A DNA stretch of 14,980 nt from Myxococcales bacterium (GCA_004525875.1 SPBQ01000011.1:1-14980), one strand, 5' to 3'. Counted from the stretch's first letter, positions 6,054 to 14,472 are shown. Notes: generated by a model from the letters alone, not told the origin. Translations and numbers: made by a program.

Positions 6054-8516
6054 GTGGTGGAACAACGCAACGATAAGAGCCGTCCGGCGAAGCTGGTCGT
6101 AGCCGACGACGACCCGTCGATTCGTCAGCTGATCGGAACGATCCTGAAGCGCGAGGGGTACGAGGTCTGCCTCGCGGCCAGCGGGGCGGAAGCGATTGCC
6201 ATGGTCCATGAGGTCCTACCCGACCTGGTGATCCTCGACTACATGATGCCGGACCTCGACGGTGCGCGTGCCTCCGCGGTCCTCAAGGCCGCCGAGCTTA
6301 CCCGCGACATTCCGATCCTGCTGCTCTCGGCCATGGACGACCTGCCCGACTCGTCGCAGGAGGGGGAGGTCTGCTGGGATCACCGCGCCGCGAAGCCGTT
6401 CACGCCGACACAGCTCAAAGCGAAGATCGCCGAGATCTTGCTGGCGTCGCCGGAGCGTCCACTGAGAGCTGGTCGGCAGCACGCCGGGACGACTTCCGAT
6501 ATCGCCCGCCCGATGAGGGACGGCTACGCAGAGGCGCTGCGCAACACCGTCGCTGAGATGGAAGTCGAGCTCAATCAGGCCCACGAGGGGCGTGCGCGTA
6601 CGAGCGTCCTCGAGTCGGTGCGCCGGCGCTTTCACCAGATCCGCGGTTCGGTTGCGACGTTCGGCTTCCCGGGAATCGGTGATGTCGCGGCCGAGGCGGA
6701 GTCGGTGGTTCGAGAGTGGCTCGGTGGCGTCGACGCGGGTGCCGATCTTGATCTCGACCACATCCGCGCGGCACTCACGCGAATCGCCGAGCTGCTAAGG
6801 ATCTGCGATCCTCCGAGCTCGATCGTGCTCTCGGCGCAAGGGGGTCGCGCCGGCCGAAGCGAACGTGCCGCGAACGCGGCGGGCCGTGCGCTGTTGCTAC
6901 ACTCCGACGGCAAGTTCGTTGATGCGGTCGCGGACGTCGCGGCGCGCTGCGGCTACGAGCTCGAGTCGTTCAGCTCGCCGCTGGCCACGCTCGAGCGTCT
7001 GCGCGCACAGCGCTTCGAGATCGTCACGATCGGCGGGCAGCCGGCCCAACAGGTGGATTGCGAGTGGGTCCGGTTCATCCGTCGAGAAAGCGCAGATGCG
7101 GCAGTGGTCCTGCTCGGTGGAGATGGCGCGACCGAGCATCGCGTGACCGCGGCCCAGGCCGGCGTCGATCGCTACATCGCTGGAACTCCCGAGGCATGCG
7201 AGCTGGTCCGTGAATGGGAGGATCTGTCCGCTGCCGTGGCCACGCGCGTCGGTCGTGTCATGGTCGTCGACGACGATCCGGTGGTTCTCGCGTTCGTGGA
7301 GGCCAATCTGCGCCGGCTGGGCTGCGAGGTGGTGTGTCTCGACGATGCGGTCGGTGTGTTCGAGAGCCTCGAGCGAACCCGACCCGATCTGTTGCTGCTC
7401 GACGTCGACATGCCGTCGGCGAACGGCCTGGAGGTGACGCGTGCGATCCGAGCATCGGAACAGTGGGTCAGCCTGCCGATTGTCATCCAGACCGCTCATA
7501 CCAGTCCGGAGTATCGTCTGCGCGCGTTCGAGAGTGGCGCGGATGATTTCATTACCAAACCGATCCTCGAGGAGGAACTGAGCGCTCGCGTGCTTGGCCG
7601 GCTCGAGCGCGAGCGCGTCAAGCACGACCTCGTGCACCGCGATCCGGTCACCGATCTGATCTGCGGCCAGCGCTTCGCCGACACAGCGACCGCGGCATTC
7701 GGCGGCGCACGCACAGCCGCGGCCGCCACACTCGAGATCCGTGGGCTCGAACGGTTCGTCGCTCGCTTCGGTCCGGCCGCCGCCGACGCCGCGATGAGGG
7801 CGGTGGCAGAGACCGCGCGCTCCTCGTTCCGGTCCAATCGCGACGTTCTCGGCCGAGTTGCACCGCATGTCGTCGCACTCGTTGCTCCGGGGATCTCCGT
7901 CGACGAGGCGGCGGCACGAATCGAGGTGTGCCTACGTCAGCTCGAGCGCGACGAGAGGCTCTGTCCTAGCGGGAGCCCTTCCGACGGGGTGGAGGTGGAG
8001 GCAGCCGTGGTGGCGATGTCCGCGCGCGACAGCGTCGAGGACACCCTGGGGCGCGCGCTGGGCAGCGGGCGTGCAGGCGAGAGATGCCGGATGCGTGTGG
8101 AGCAGGGAGATGCGGTCGCGGAGTCGAACCGGGTCTATCTGGTCGAGGACGACGCGAGTCTGCGCGAGTTGCTGGGTTTCGCTCTGGAGAACGCCGGCTA
8201 TCGCGTGACGGCGTTCGCCGGCGGGCACGAAGCGCTTCGTGCGCTCACGCGCCTGGAGATCGACGGAGAGAAGCCGCTCGTACTGCTCGACGTCGATCTT
8301 CCCGGCGTCGACGGATTCCGTGTGCTGGAGGAGCTCGTTCTCGAACGCCCCGGTGCCTTCCGGGTCGTGATGCTGACCGCGAACGACGGACCTCAGGAAC
8401 GAGCGCGTGCGCTGCGCGCCGGCGCGACCGACTTCATAGCGAAGCCGCTCCGCGTTCCCGAGCTGCTCTCGAAGATCAGTCGGATCGGCCTGCAGCAGGC
8501 CGAGAGCGCGGCCTGA
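6054..8516 (+). CDS. Multi-domain response regulator: REC-HPt-degenerate REC-REC-degenerate GGDEF-REC
   Basis: A protein of about 820 residues with no DNA-binding domain, kinase core or membrane segment. From the GTG at 6054: REC-1 (about 12-130; D62 in VILDYMMPD, K114 in AKPF); an HPt domain (about 157-250; RRRFHQIRGS with candidate H194); a degenerate receiver (about 277-391) in which the phospho-acceptor strand reads IVTIGGQ, without Asp; REC-3 (about 400-520; VVDDDP, D450, K502 in ITKP); a degenerate GGDEF (about 528-682; starts HRDPVTDL, but APHVV replaces GGDEF); and REC-4 (about 693-815; VEDD, D746, T775, K797). It therefore appears able to pass phosphoryl groups but not to make c-di-GMP. 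The start is chosen from GGGAG at 6042-6046, seven bases upstream; GTG 6057 is equally possible and ATG 5982 lacks a ribosome site. It is divergent from the rhodanese-phoB block. No dedicated kinase is adjacent, so the partner is unknown. Its 3' end overlaps the convergent methyltransferase gene by 41 bp. Confidence 0.88.
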   Translation: MVEQRNDKSRPAKLVVADDDPSIRQLIGTILKREGYEVCLAASGAEAIAMVHEVLPDLVILDYMMPDLDGARASAVLKAAELTRDIPILLLSAMDDLPDSSQEGEVCWDHRAAKPFTPTQLKAKIAEILLASPERPLRAGRQHAGTTSDIARPMRDGYAEALRNTVAEMEVELNQAHEGRARTSVLESVRRRFHQIRGSVATFGFPGIGDVAAEAESVVREWLGGVDAGADLDLDHIRAALTRIAELLRICDPPSSIVLSAQGGRAGRSERAANAAGRALLLHSDGKFVDAVADVAARCGYELESFSSPLATLERLRAQRFEIVTIGGQPAQQVDCEWVRFIRRESADAAVVLLGGDGATEHRVTAAQAGVDRYIAGTPEACELVREWEDLSAAVATRVGRVMVVDDDPVVLAFVEANLRRLGCEVVCLDDAVGVFESLERTRPDLLLLDVDMPSANGLEVTRAIRASEQWVSLPIVIQTAHTSPEYRLRAFESGADDFITKPILEEELSARVLGRLERERVKHDLVHRDPVTDLICGQRFADTATAAFGGARTAAAATLEIRGLERFVARFGPAAADAAMRAVAETARSSFRSNRDVLGRVAPHVVALVAPGISVDEAAARIEVCLRQLERDERLCPSGSPSDGVEVEAAVVAMSARDSVEDTLGRALGSGRAGERCRMRVEQGDAVAESNRVYLVEDDASLRELLGFALENAGYRVTAFAGGHEALRALTRLEIDGEKPLVLLDVDLPGVDGFRVLEELVLERPGAFRVVMLTANDGPQERARALRAGATDFIAKPLRVPELLSKISRIGLQQAESAA

Positions 8517-9219
8517 AGATCAGAAAGTACTGATAGGGCAGGTCGGTGGACTCATCCGCGAGCTCGTAGCCGGCCCGTTCCATTTCCTCGACCACCTGGC
8601 CACGAGCGATCTTGTGATCCAGGCCCGGCCCGACCGGAAGCTCCTTCTTCTTCCAGTCGATCACTGCGACGCGTCCGGCCGGTCGTAACCGTCTCCTGGC
8701 ATCGTCGAAGTACTCGAGACGATCGTCGCTGTGGTGGAACGTATCGACGACCAGCACGAGATCGATGCCGAACAGCGGCAGTCGAGAATCGTCGGAGGAG
8801 GCCAGCACGGGGATCAGGTTGTCGCTGCCCTCGGTCTCGGCCCTGTCGCGTAGGTGAGTCCCCAGCGCGGGCTCGGTCTCCACGGCGTACACAGTGCCGG
8901 TGGGGCCGACCGCTGCGGACAGGTAGCGGCTGAAGTAGCCGGTGCCGGCACCGAGATCGGCCACGCGCATCCCCTCGCGTAACGCCAGCTTCTCGACGAC
9001 AAGCTCGGGTCGCTGCCACGCGTCGCGACCGGGGTCGTCGAACACCTTCTGCCAGTGTTCCACGTCAGCGAAGTCGTGCCTGCTGGTGGCCTCGAACATG
9101 GGCGCATCGGCGCCGTCGCCGCCGTCGGGCGCGTCCGCCGGCGCCGGGGAGGCGGCGAGGAGAGCGGCGGCGAGCGTGAACGACAGCGCGAGCGTCGACC
9201 TCAGGAAGTGTAGCCCCAC
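8476..9219 (-). CDS. Class I SAM-dependent methyltransferase with signal peptide
   Basis: A 247-residue protein. Residues 1-30 form a typical signal peptide (hydrophobic core [15 protein letters not shown], likely cut after ADA). An Asp/Gly-rich linker follows. The domain begins with [20 protein letters not shown], a conserved opening of an uncharacterised methyltransferase group. SAM motif I is [15 protein letters not shown] (86-100), the acidic end of strand 2 is YAVETEP (111-117), and motif IV-like residues are [11 protein letters not shown] (153-163). The C-terminal strand pair ends YQYFLIFRP. The substrate is unknown. Export is odd because SAM is a cytoplasmic cofactor; the leader might instead act as a membrane anchor. 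The start GTG 9219 lies inside the ferredoxin gene (19-bp overlap), with AAGGA close upstream, suggesting coupled translation. The 3' end overlaps the convergent regulator gene. A cytoplasmic form starting further in cannot be excluded, but I see no good start codon. Confidence 0.85.
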   Translation of the reverse strand: MGLHFLRSTLALSFTLAAALLAASPAPADAPDGGDGADAPMFEATSRHDFADVEHWQKVFDDPGRDAWQRPELVVEKLALREGMRVADLGAGTGYFSRYLSAAVGPTGTVYAVETEPALGTHLRDRAETEGSDNLIPVLASSDDSRLPLFGIDLVLVVDTFHHSDDRLEYFDDARRRLRPAGRVAVIDWKKKELPVGPGLDHKIARGQVVEEMERAGYELADESTDLPYQYFLIFRPRSRPAAGRSD

Positions 9220-9554
9220 TTGTCCTTGTTCTTCGCGATGTCTTCGGGGGAGGGGTTGGGCTTGTCGTCGTGAGGGCACACCTCGAAGTCGTCGACGTGC
9301 TCCATCATCTTGTAGTTGAGCGGCGTGTCATCCGCGAACACGTCCGGCACCGCGTCCTCCTCGAAAATGGCCTCCCAGGGGCACGCCGGCTCGCAAGCGC
9401 CGCAATCGATGCATTCGTCGGGGTGGATGTAGAGCTGGTTGGGGAAGGTGGCCGCGTCGCTACCCGTGTAACGATACAGGCAGTCCACCGGGCAGACGGT
9501 AACGCAATCGGTGTCCAAGCAGTCACGGCACAGCCTCGTAACGATCCAGGTCAT
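9201..9554 (-). CDS. fdxA: Ferredoxin, 7Fe-8S (FdxA) type
   Basis: A 117-residue ferredoxin. Cysteines fall at 9, 12, 17, 21 and 25, then 48, 51, 54 and 58, the last in [17 protein letters not shown]. The N-terminal spacing C-x2-C-x4-C-x3-CP-x3-C matches the Azotobacter FdI/FdxA class, which carries one [3Fe-4S] and one [4Fe-4S] cluster. The stretch between the motif halves is about eight residues longer than in classical FdxA. The C-terminal tail is acidic and ends [10 protein letters not shown]. It would carry low-potential electrons in the cytoplasm; its partner is not evident here. The start ATG at 9554 is supported by GGAGG six bases upstream. The frame is open further upstream, but that part runs through intergenic hairpins and is not coding. 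It lies 126 nt downstream of pstB on the same strand and overlaps the methyltransferase start. Confidence 0.92.
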   Translation of the reverse strand: MTWIVTRLCRDCLDTDCVTVCPVDCLYRYTGSDAATFPNQLYIHPDECIDCGACEPACPWEAIFEEDAVPDVFADDTPLNYKMMEHVDDFEVCPHDDKPNPSPEDIAKNKDKWGYTS

Positions 9555-9572
9555 GGTGAGCCTCCGTGGGCT

Positions 9573-9591
9573 CGCCCTATAGCAGAGGGCG
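9573..9591 (-). other. Hairpin in the ferredoxin leader
   Basis: CGCCCT (9573-9578) and AGGGCG (9586-9591) form a perfect 6-bp stem with a 7-nt loop, starting about 18 nt before the fdxA ATG. It does not include the GGAGG ribosome site. Together with repeat copy B it makes the whole 126-nt pstB-fdxA spacer strongly structured. I see no clear promoter in it. Confidence 0.4.
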
Positions 9592-9609
9592 CCGCGCCGG
9601 CAAAGCGGC

Positions 9610-9664
9610 GGCTCGCTCACTTCGCGAGCGAGCCCCGACATCGCATAACGCCGCCTCCGGCGGC
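9610..9664 (-). repeat. Dispersed palindromic repeat, copy B
   Basis: Read on the minus strand it begins 16 nt after the pstB stop codon. Its head (9650-9664) forms GCCGCC / TCC / GGCGGC on the plus strand. The first 27 bases (9638-9664) match 24 of 27 of copy A at 1412-1438. The tail is a perfect 9-bp hairpin, GGCTCGCTC (9610-9618), loop ACTTCGC, GAGCGAGCC (9626-9634). Like copy A it follows a stop codon, in the same relative orientation. It may mark or protect the 3' end of the pst transcript, leaving fdxA expression lower or independent. Confidence 0.65.
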
Positions 9665-9680
9665 TTGTGCGCTTCGCGCG

Positions 9681-10514
<834 letters not shown>

Positions 10515-10536
10515 CTCTTGGGGCTCCTCGGATGGA

Positions 10537-11835
10537 TTACCAGCGCTGCTCGAATCTTCGCCTCATCCAGACGGCCGTCGCATTCATGCCGATGAGGAAA
10601 ACGATGAGGACCATGGTCGCCGCGGCCGTCTTGGCGACGAACGCTCGTTCCGGACTGTCCGACCAGATGAACACCTGCACCGGCAGAACGGTCGCCGGAT
10701 CGGTGAAGCTCCCGGGAATGTCGACGATGAAGGCGACCATCCCGATCATGAGAAGCGGCGCCGTCTCCCCGAGTGCGCGTGCCATGCCGATGATCGTTCC
10801 CGTGAGAATCCCCGGCATCGCCAGGGGGAGCACGTGATGCGTCACGACCTGGACCTGCGAGGACCCGATTCCGAGCGCGGCCTCACGGATCGAGGGCGGG
10901 ACGGCTGCGAGCGAGGCGCGGGCGGCGATGATGATCGTCGGTAACGTCATGAGCGCCAGGACCATGCCGCCCACCAGCGGCGCGGAGCGCGGTAGGGCGA
11001 AGAAGTTCAGGAACACGGCCAGGCCGAGCAGGCCGAAGATGATCGATGGCACCGCCGCGAGGTTGTTGATGTTTACCTCGATGAGCTCGGTCCAGCGGTT
11101 TTCCGGGGCGAACTCCTCGAGATACACGGCCGTGAGCGCCGCCAGTGGAAAGCTCAGCAGCAGCGTGACGAGCAGCGTGAGCAGCGAGCCGATCGCCGCA
11201 GCCCGGATACCCGCCTGCTCGGGCTCGCGACTGTCGCCGGCGGTGAAGAACGTGCGGCTGAAGACGACGCGGGCATTGCCCTCACGCTGGAGGGCGCGCA
11301 GCCAGCCGATCTGGTCGTCGTCGAGGCGACGGTCGGCTTCCGGGACGTCCGGGTCCATCCTGCCCTTGAGGAACAGGTCCGCGTCGTCGTCCGCCGTGAC
11401 CCAGATCGTCTCCGTGCGACCGAGCAGCGTCGGATCGGCCAGTACCTTGTTGCGCAGCATGACGCCGGTTCCGGAGCTGATGAGCGCATAGAGGCCTAGC
11501 CTGTCCGCACGCGTCGTGACGTCGGGAAACAGCGTCACCAGCGCGCGTCGGGCCAGCGCGAGGTAGTTGCCGTCGCCCAGCACCTCCGGGTCGCGCCTGC
11601 CATCGGGATCGATGTACTCGGCGTCGAAGTCGATCGCGAGACGGATCTGAGACTCGCGCAAGGCCGGGAGGCCCTGGTAGGTGACCGATCCCAGCAAGAG
11701 CAGCAGGAACATTACCGCCACGCCGAGGGCTGCGATGCCGTAGGCCCGAAAGCGTCGCTCGGCCGCGTATCGACGCCGCATGTGCTTCGCCGCAACGCTT
11801 TGGCGGGCCGCGCTGTCCGCGCCGGATTCAGTCAT
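10537..11835 (-). CDS. pstA: Phosphate ABC transporter permease PstA (with N-terminal DUF3333-type domain)
   Basis: A 432-residue permease, longer than the roughly 290-residue E. coli PstA. After a basic cytoplasmic N-terminus and TM1 (about 33-53) comes a region of about 150 residues (55-208) that should face the periplasm. This matches the extra domain known as DUF3333 in many PstA proteins. The permease domain (about 212-425) has five further membrane segments and the cytoplasmic EAA loop [15 protein letters not shown]...LPLAMPGI (317-343), which docks on PstB. The late [11 protein letters not shown] is typical of PstA. The ATG at 11835 overlaps the pstC stop (shared ATGACTGA, 8 bp), so translation is coupled. 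It forms the membrane channel with PstC. Confidence 0.95.
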   Translation of the reverse strand: MTESGADSAARQSVAAKHMRRRYAAERRFRAYGIAALGVAVMFLLLLLGSVTYQGLPALRESQIRLAIDFDAEYIDPDGRRDPEVLGDGNYLALARRALVTLFPDVTTRADRLGLYALISSGTGVMLRNKVLADPTLLGRTETIWVTADDDADLFLKGRMDPDVPEADRRLDDDQIGWLRALQREGNARVVFSRTFFTAGDSREPEQAGIRAAAIGSLLTLLVTLLLSFPLAALTAVYLEEFAPENRWTELIEVNINNLAAVPSIIFGLLGLAVFLNFFALPRSAPLVGGMVLALMTLPTIIIAARASLAAVPPSIREAALGIGSSQVQVVTHHVLPLAMPGILTGTIIGMARALGETAPLLMIGMVAFIVDIPGSFTDPATVLPVQVFIWSDSPERAFVAKTAAATMVLIVFLIGMNATAVWMRRRFEQRW

Positions 11836-13210
11836 AGCGTTCCCGGTATCGCCGTACGACCGTCAGGGCGATCACGTTGAGGCCGAGCGTTGTCACGAAC
11901 AGTACGAGTCCGAGCGCGAACGCGGCGAGTGTCTTGGCGCTGTCGAACTCCTGGTCGCCGACGAGCAACGAGACGATCTGAACCGTGACCGTGGTCACTG
12001 CCGCGAGCGGGTTGAGCGTGAGATTGGCGGTGAGCCCGGCCGCCATCACGACAATCATGGTTTCGCCGATCGCGCGCGAGACGGCGAGCAGTACAGCGCC
12101 CACGATGCCCGGAAGCGCGGCCGGTAGCACCACTTGCTTGATCGTCTCTGACTGCGTCGCTCCCAGCGCGTAGGCGCCCTCGCGCAGGGGCCGCGGTACG
12201 GCGTTCATGGCGTCGTCGGAGAGTGATGAGACGAACGGGATGATCATGATCCCCATGACGATCCCGGCCGCCAGTGCCGATTCCGAGGCGACGTTCAGTC
12301 CGAGTCGGCCGCCGGCCTGACGGAAGAAAGGAGCCACCGTGAGCGCGGCGAAGAACCCGTACACGACGGTCGGAACTCCGGCGAGGATCTCCAGCGTAGG
12401 CTTGGCGATCGCGCGAACGCGGCGCGATGCGTACTCGGACATGTAGATGGCCGAGTACAAGCCGATCGGAACCGCCACGCTCATGGCGATCAACGTGATC
12501 AGCAGCGTGCCCGTGAACAACGGGATCGCGCCGAACGTCCCCGTCGATCCCACCTGATCCGCGCGCATCGCCGTTTGGGGGCTCCAGCGCAGACCGAACA
12601 GGAAATCGAGGATCGGTACCTTGTCGAAGAATCGCAGAGTCTCGAAGACAAGGGAGAGCACGATTCCTAGCGTCGTCAGGACCGCGAGCGTCGATGCCGT
12701 GATCATTGCCCAGCCGAGCGCGCCCTCGACGGCGTGGCGTGCGCGAAGGGGGATCGCGATCCGTCCACGGCCGAGCGCGAGTCCGGCGACCGCGAGCGAG
12801 AGGGCGACGACCGTCATCGCTGCGTTCCCGAATGTGCGGATGGTCGTGTAACGGTCGGCGGCACCCCGCAGTACATCGTCGATCTCGCGTCCCACGACGT
12901 CGCCGCCGGCCAACCTCTTGACGTACTCGAGCAGCCGCTGCCTCATCGCGGGCTCGAGCGAGACCGCGTCTGCCGAGAGGCTCCGCTCGATGATCTGGTC
13001 GGCGATCAGGGGCTCGACCGAGAGCCAGGCGAGCACGAGCAACAGGCTCGGCACGCCGCACCACAATGCTACGTAGAGCCCATGGTGGCTCGGAAGGGAG
13101 TGCAGTCGCGTGGCATCACCGTCGCTGATGGCGAGCGCACGACCGCGGCCGACGTAGTACGCGCCGGCGCAGAGCCCCAGGAGGACGGTGGTGAGTAAGG
13201 CGGGACTCAT
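11828..13210 (-). CDS. pstC: Phosphate ABC transporter permease PstC (long form)
   Basis: A 460-residue permease with an N-terminal extension relative to the roughly 320-residue E. coli PstC. It carries two membrane segments near 3-20 and 44-64, then a polar region of about 65 residues (65-128), another segment at about 129-146, and the permease core from about 166. The EAA loop is REGAYALGATQSETIKQVV...LPAALPGI (343-369), followed by SRAIGETMIV, the usual PstC signature. GVPTVVYGFFA (278-288) is also conserved in the family. The start ATG at 13208-13210 sits 52 nt after pstS. Long PstC and DUF3333-type PstA commonly occur together in one Pst subtype, and the paired extra outer regions may interact; that last point is inference. 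Confidence 0.95.
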   Translation of the reverse strand: MSPALLTTVLLGLCAGAYYVGRGRALAISDGDATRLHSLPSHHGLYVALWCGVPSLLLVLAWLSVEPLIADQIIERSLSADAVSLEPAMRQRLLEYVKRLAGGDVVGREIDDVLRGAADRYTTIRTFGNAAMTVVALSLAVAGLALGRGRIAIPLRARHAVEGALGWAMITASTLAVLTTLGIVLSLVFETLRFFDKVPILDFLFGLRWSPQTAMRADQVGSTGTFGAIPLFTGTLLITLIAMSVAVPIGLYSAIYMSEYASRRVRAIAKPTLEILAGVPTVVYGFFAALTVAPFFRQAGGRLGLNVASESALAAGIVMGIMIIPFVSSLSDDAMNAVPRPLREGAYALGATQSETIKQVVLPAALPGIVGAVLLAVSRAIGETMIVVMAAGLTANLTLNPLAAVTTVTVQIVSLLVGDQEFDSAKTLAAFALGLVLFVTTLGLNVIALTVVRRYRERYD

Positions 13211-13223
13211 CGAGCCTGCTGCC

Positions 13224-13244
13224 CGGTGAGGGCTGCGCTCACCG
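13224..13244 (-). other. Intercistronic hairpin between pstS and pstC
   Basis: A perfect 7-bp inverted repeat, CGGTGAG (13224-13230) and CTCACCG (13238-13244), with a 7-nt loop, fills much of the 52-nt gap. No T-run follows. Hairpins after the binding-protein gene of ABC operons often stabilise the upstream message, giving more binding protein than permease. That role is inferred from position here. Confidence 0.5.
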
Positions 13245-13262
13245 CCGATGTCGGCACTCGGG

Positions 13263-14282
13263 TCAGAGGTTACTCAACTCGGTCAGCGCGACGGCCTGGT
13301 CACGCATTCGCGCGCGCTGCGCGTCGTCCAGGGGGATGAGTCCCTTGTCGACCAGGTAGCCCTCCGGGCCCCAGGCGCGCTCACTCGTGAACTCCTTCAC
13401 ATACTCGGAAATGCCGGGGATCGTGCCCGCATGCTCTCTCTTCACGTAGAAGTAGAGCGATCGCGAGATACCGTAAGTGCCATCGGCTATATTCTCGAAC
13501 GTGGGCTCGACCCCGCCGACCATCGAGCCCTGGAGCTTGTCGCGGTTCTGGTCGAGGAAGCTGTAACCGAAGATTCCGATGGCGCCGGGATTGGCCCGGA
13601 GTTTCTGGACGATGAGGTTGTCGTTCTCGCCGGCCTCGATGAAAGCTCCATCCTCGCGCAGCGCGTGGCACGTTTTCTCCTTCAGGCCGAGCTCATCGGC
13701 TCCGGCCAGCGTCTTGCACCCGCCCTCCATCGCGATCTCCACGAACGCGTCGCGCGTGCCCGAGGTGGGCGGTGGTCCGAGGACTTCGATGGGTGTCGCC
13801 GGGAAGCCGGGGTCGATGTCGCTCCATTTCTGGTTCGGGTTGAGGATGAGCTTGCCGTTCGAAGGGATCTTTTCGGCCAGCGCCAGGAAGATCTGCTCCT
13901 TCGTCAGGTCGAGCCGCGGTGTGCGCTTGTCCCGCGCGAGAACAATGCCGTCGAAGCCGATCGTTACCTCCGTGACGGTGATGCCGTTGCCGGCGCACAG
14001 CGCGAGCTCGGAGGCCTTGATGCGGCGCGAGGCGTTCGTGATGTCCGGCGTGCCCTCGCCGATTCCCGAGCAGAACAGCTTCATGCCGCCGCCGGTGCCC
14101 GTGGATTCGACGACCGGAGTCTTGAAATCGGTGGACTTGCCGAAGCTCTCGGCGACGGTGGTGGAGAAGGGGAAAACGGTGGAAGAGCCGACGATGCGGA
14201 TCTGGTCGCGGGCCTGAGCAGGGGCGACAAGGAACATGACGGCGGCGACGGCGAGGGCCGCCGATTGGGTAGGTGATCTCAC
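13263..14282 (-). CDS. pstS: Phosphate-binding protein PstS
   Basis: A 339-residue periplasmic binding protein. With the GTG start at 14280-14282 it begins with a clean signal peptide (MRSPTQ, hydrophobic AALAVAAVMFLVA, likely cleavage after APAQA at 24). The mature protein starts RDQIRIVGSSTVFPFS, where the GSSTVFP loop binds phosphate. STGTGGGMKLFC and PTSGTRDAF are the other expected ligand loops of the PstS family. This family member resembles the longer PstS of marine and alphaproteobacterial genomes. It delivers phosphate to PstCA. The start is decided by GGAGGG at 14293-14298, ten bases upstream; the open frame to 14372 adds only basic residues that would spoil the signal peptide. It is the first gene of pstSCAB and lies behind a five-unit Pho box. 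Confidence 0.96.
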   Translation of the reverse strand: MRSPTQSAALAVAAVMFLVAPAQARDQIRIVGSSTVFPFSTTVAESFGKSTDFKTPVVESTGTGGGMKLFCSGIGEGTPDITNASRRIKASELALCAGNGITVTEVTIGFDGIVLARDKRTPRLDLTKEQIFLALAEKIPSNGKLILNPNQKWSDIDPGFPATPIEVLGPPPTSGTRDAFVEIAMEGGCKTLAGADELGLKEKTCHALREDGAFIEAGENDNLIVQKLRANPGAIGIFGYSFLDQNRDKLQGSMVGGVEPTFENIADGTYGISRSLYFYVKREHAGTIPGISEYVKEFTSERAWGPEGYLVDKGLIPLDDAQRARMRDQAVALTELSNL

Positions 14283-14292
14283 GTTGATTCGT

Positions 14293-14298
14293 CCCTCC
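14293..14298 (-). promoter_or_regulatory. Ribosome binding site deciding the pstS start
   Basis: On the minus strand GGAGGG stands ten bases before GTG 14282. It is the only strong Shine-Dalgarno match in the leader and agrees with the signal-peptide start, favouring GTG over the more upstream in-frame start at 14372. Confidence 0.7.
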
Positions 14299-14327
14299 AG
14301 AGACAGTTCGCCTGTCGTCGGTAGCCT

Positions 14328-14389
14328 CCGGCGCGACGCCGGGAGCCGATGCCGTCTGCCGAGGATCTGCACCCTCTTCTACAGAGGGT
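14328..14389 (-). other. Two hairpins in the pstS 5' leader
   Basis: Between the Pho box and the pstS ribosome site are CCGGCG / CGA / CGCCGG (14328-14342) and ACCCTCT / TCTAC / AGAGGGT (14371-14389, 7 bp, perfect). Neither covers the ribosome site and neither is followed by a T-run. They may stabilise the 5' end of the message. If transcription starts just after the Pho box, the first stem would be very near the 5' end. Confidence 0.4.
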
Positions 14390-14401
14390 AGACGATGGGA
14401 G

Positions 14402-14451
14402 TGTGAGGGGACGGTTAAGCCCTGGTCACGACTGTGTGAGAATTGCGTTAG
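14402..14451 (-). promoter_or_regulatory. Putative five-unit Pho box upstream of pstS
   Basis: On the minus strand five hexamers start at exact 11-bp steps: CTAACG (14446-14451), CTCACA (14435-14440), GTGACC (14424-14429), TTAACC (14413-14418), CTCACA (14402-14407). All carry AC at positions 4-5 and T at position 2. The same pattern occurs before phoB. PhoB-family dimers bind tandem direct repeats with an 11-bp pitch, so this is the expected binding array for phosphate control of pstSCAB. It ends 119 bp before the GTG and starts 21 bp after the stop of the preceding methyltransferase gene. Confidence 0.75.
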
Positions 14452-14472
14452 CCTCCCCGCGTGGCCCTGATC

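Noticed and set aside
6897..7868. Minus-strand open frame of 323 codons inside the multi-receiver gene
   Set aside because: Antisense to receiver domains that carry intact motifs; shadow-like composition.
7635..8099. Active diguanylate cyclase
   Set aside because: The GGDEF position reads APHVV and the metal-binding acidic residues are not where they are needed, so cyclase activity is not expected.
11832..13064. Second minus-strand open frame of 410 codons inside pstC
   Set aside because: It is the alternate frame of pstC, extremely Arg-rich, without membrane segments or known motifs.
13248..14276. Plus-strand open frame of 342 codons opposite pstS
   Set aside because: Antisense to a certain gene with a signal peptide and ribosome site; no family resemblance.
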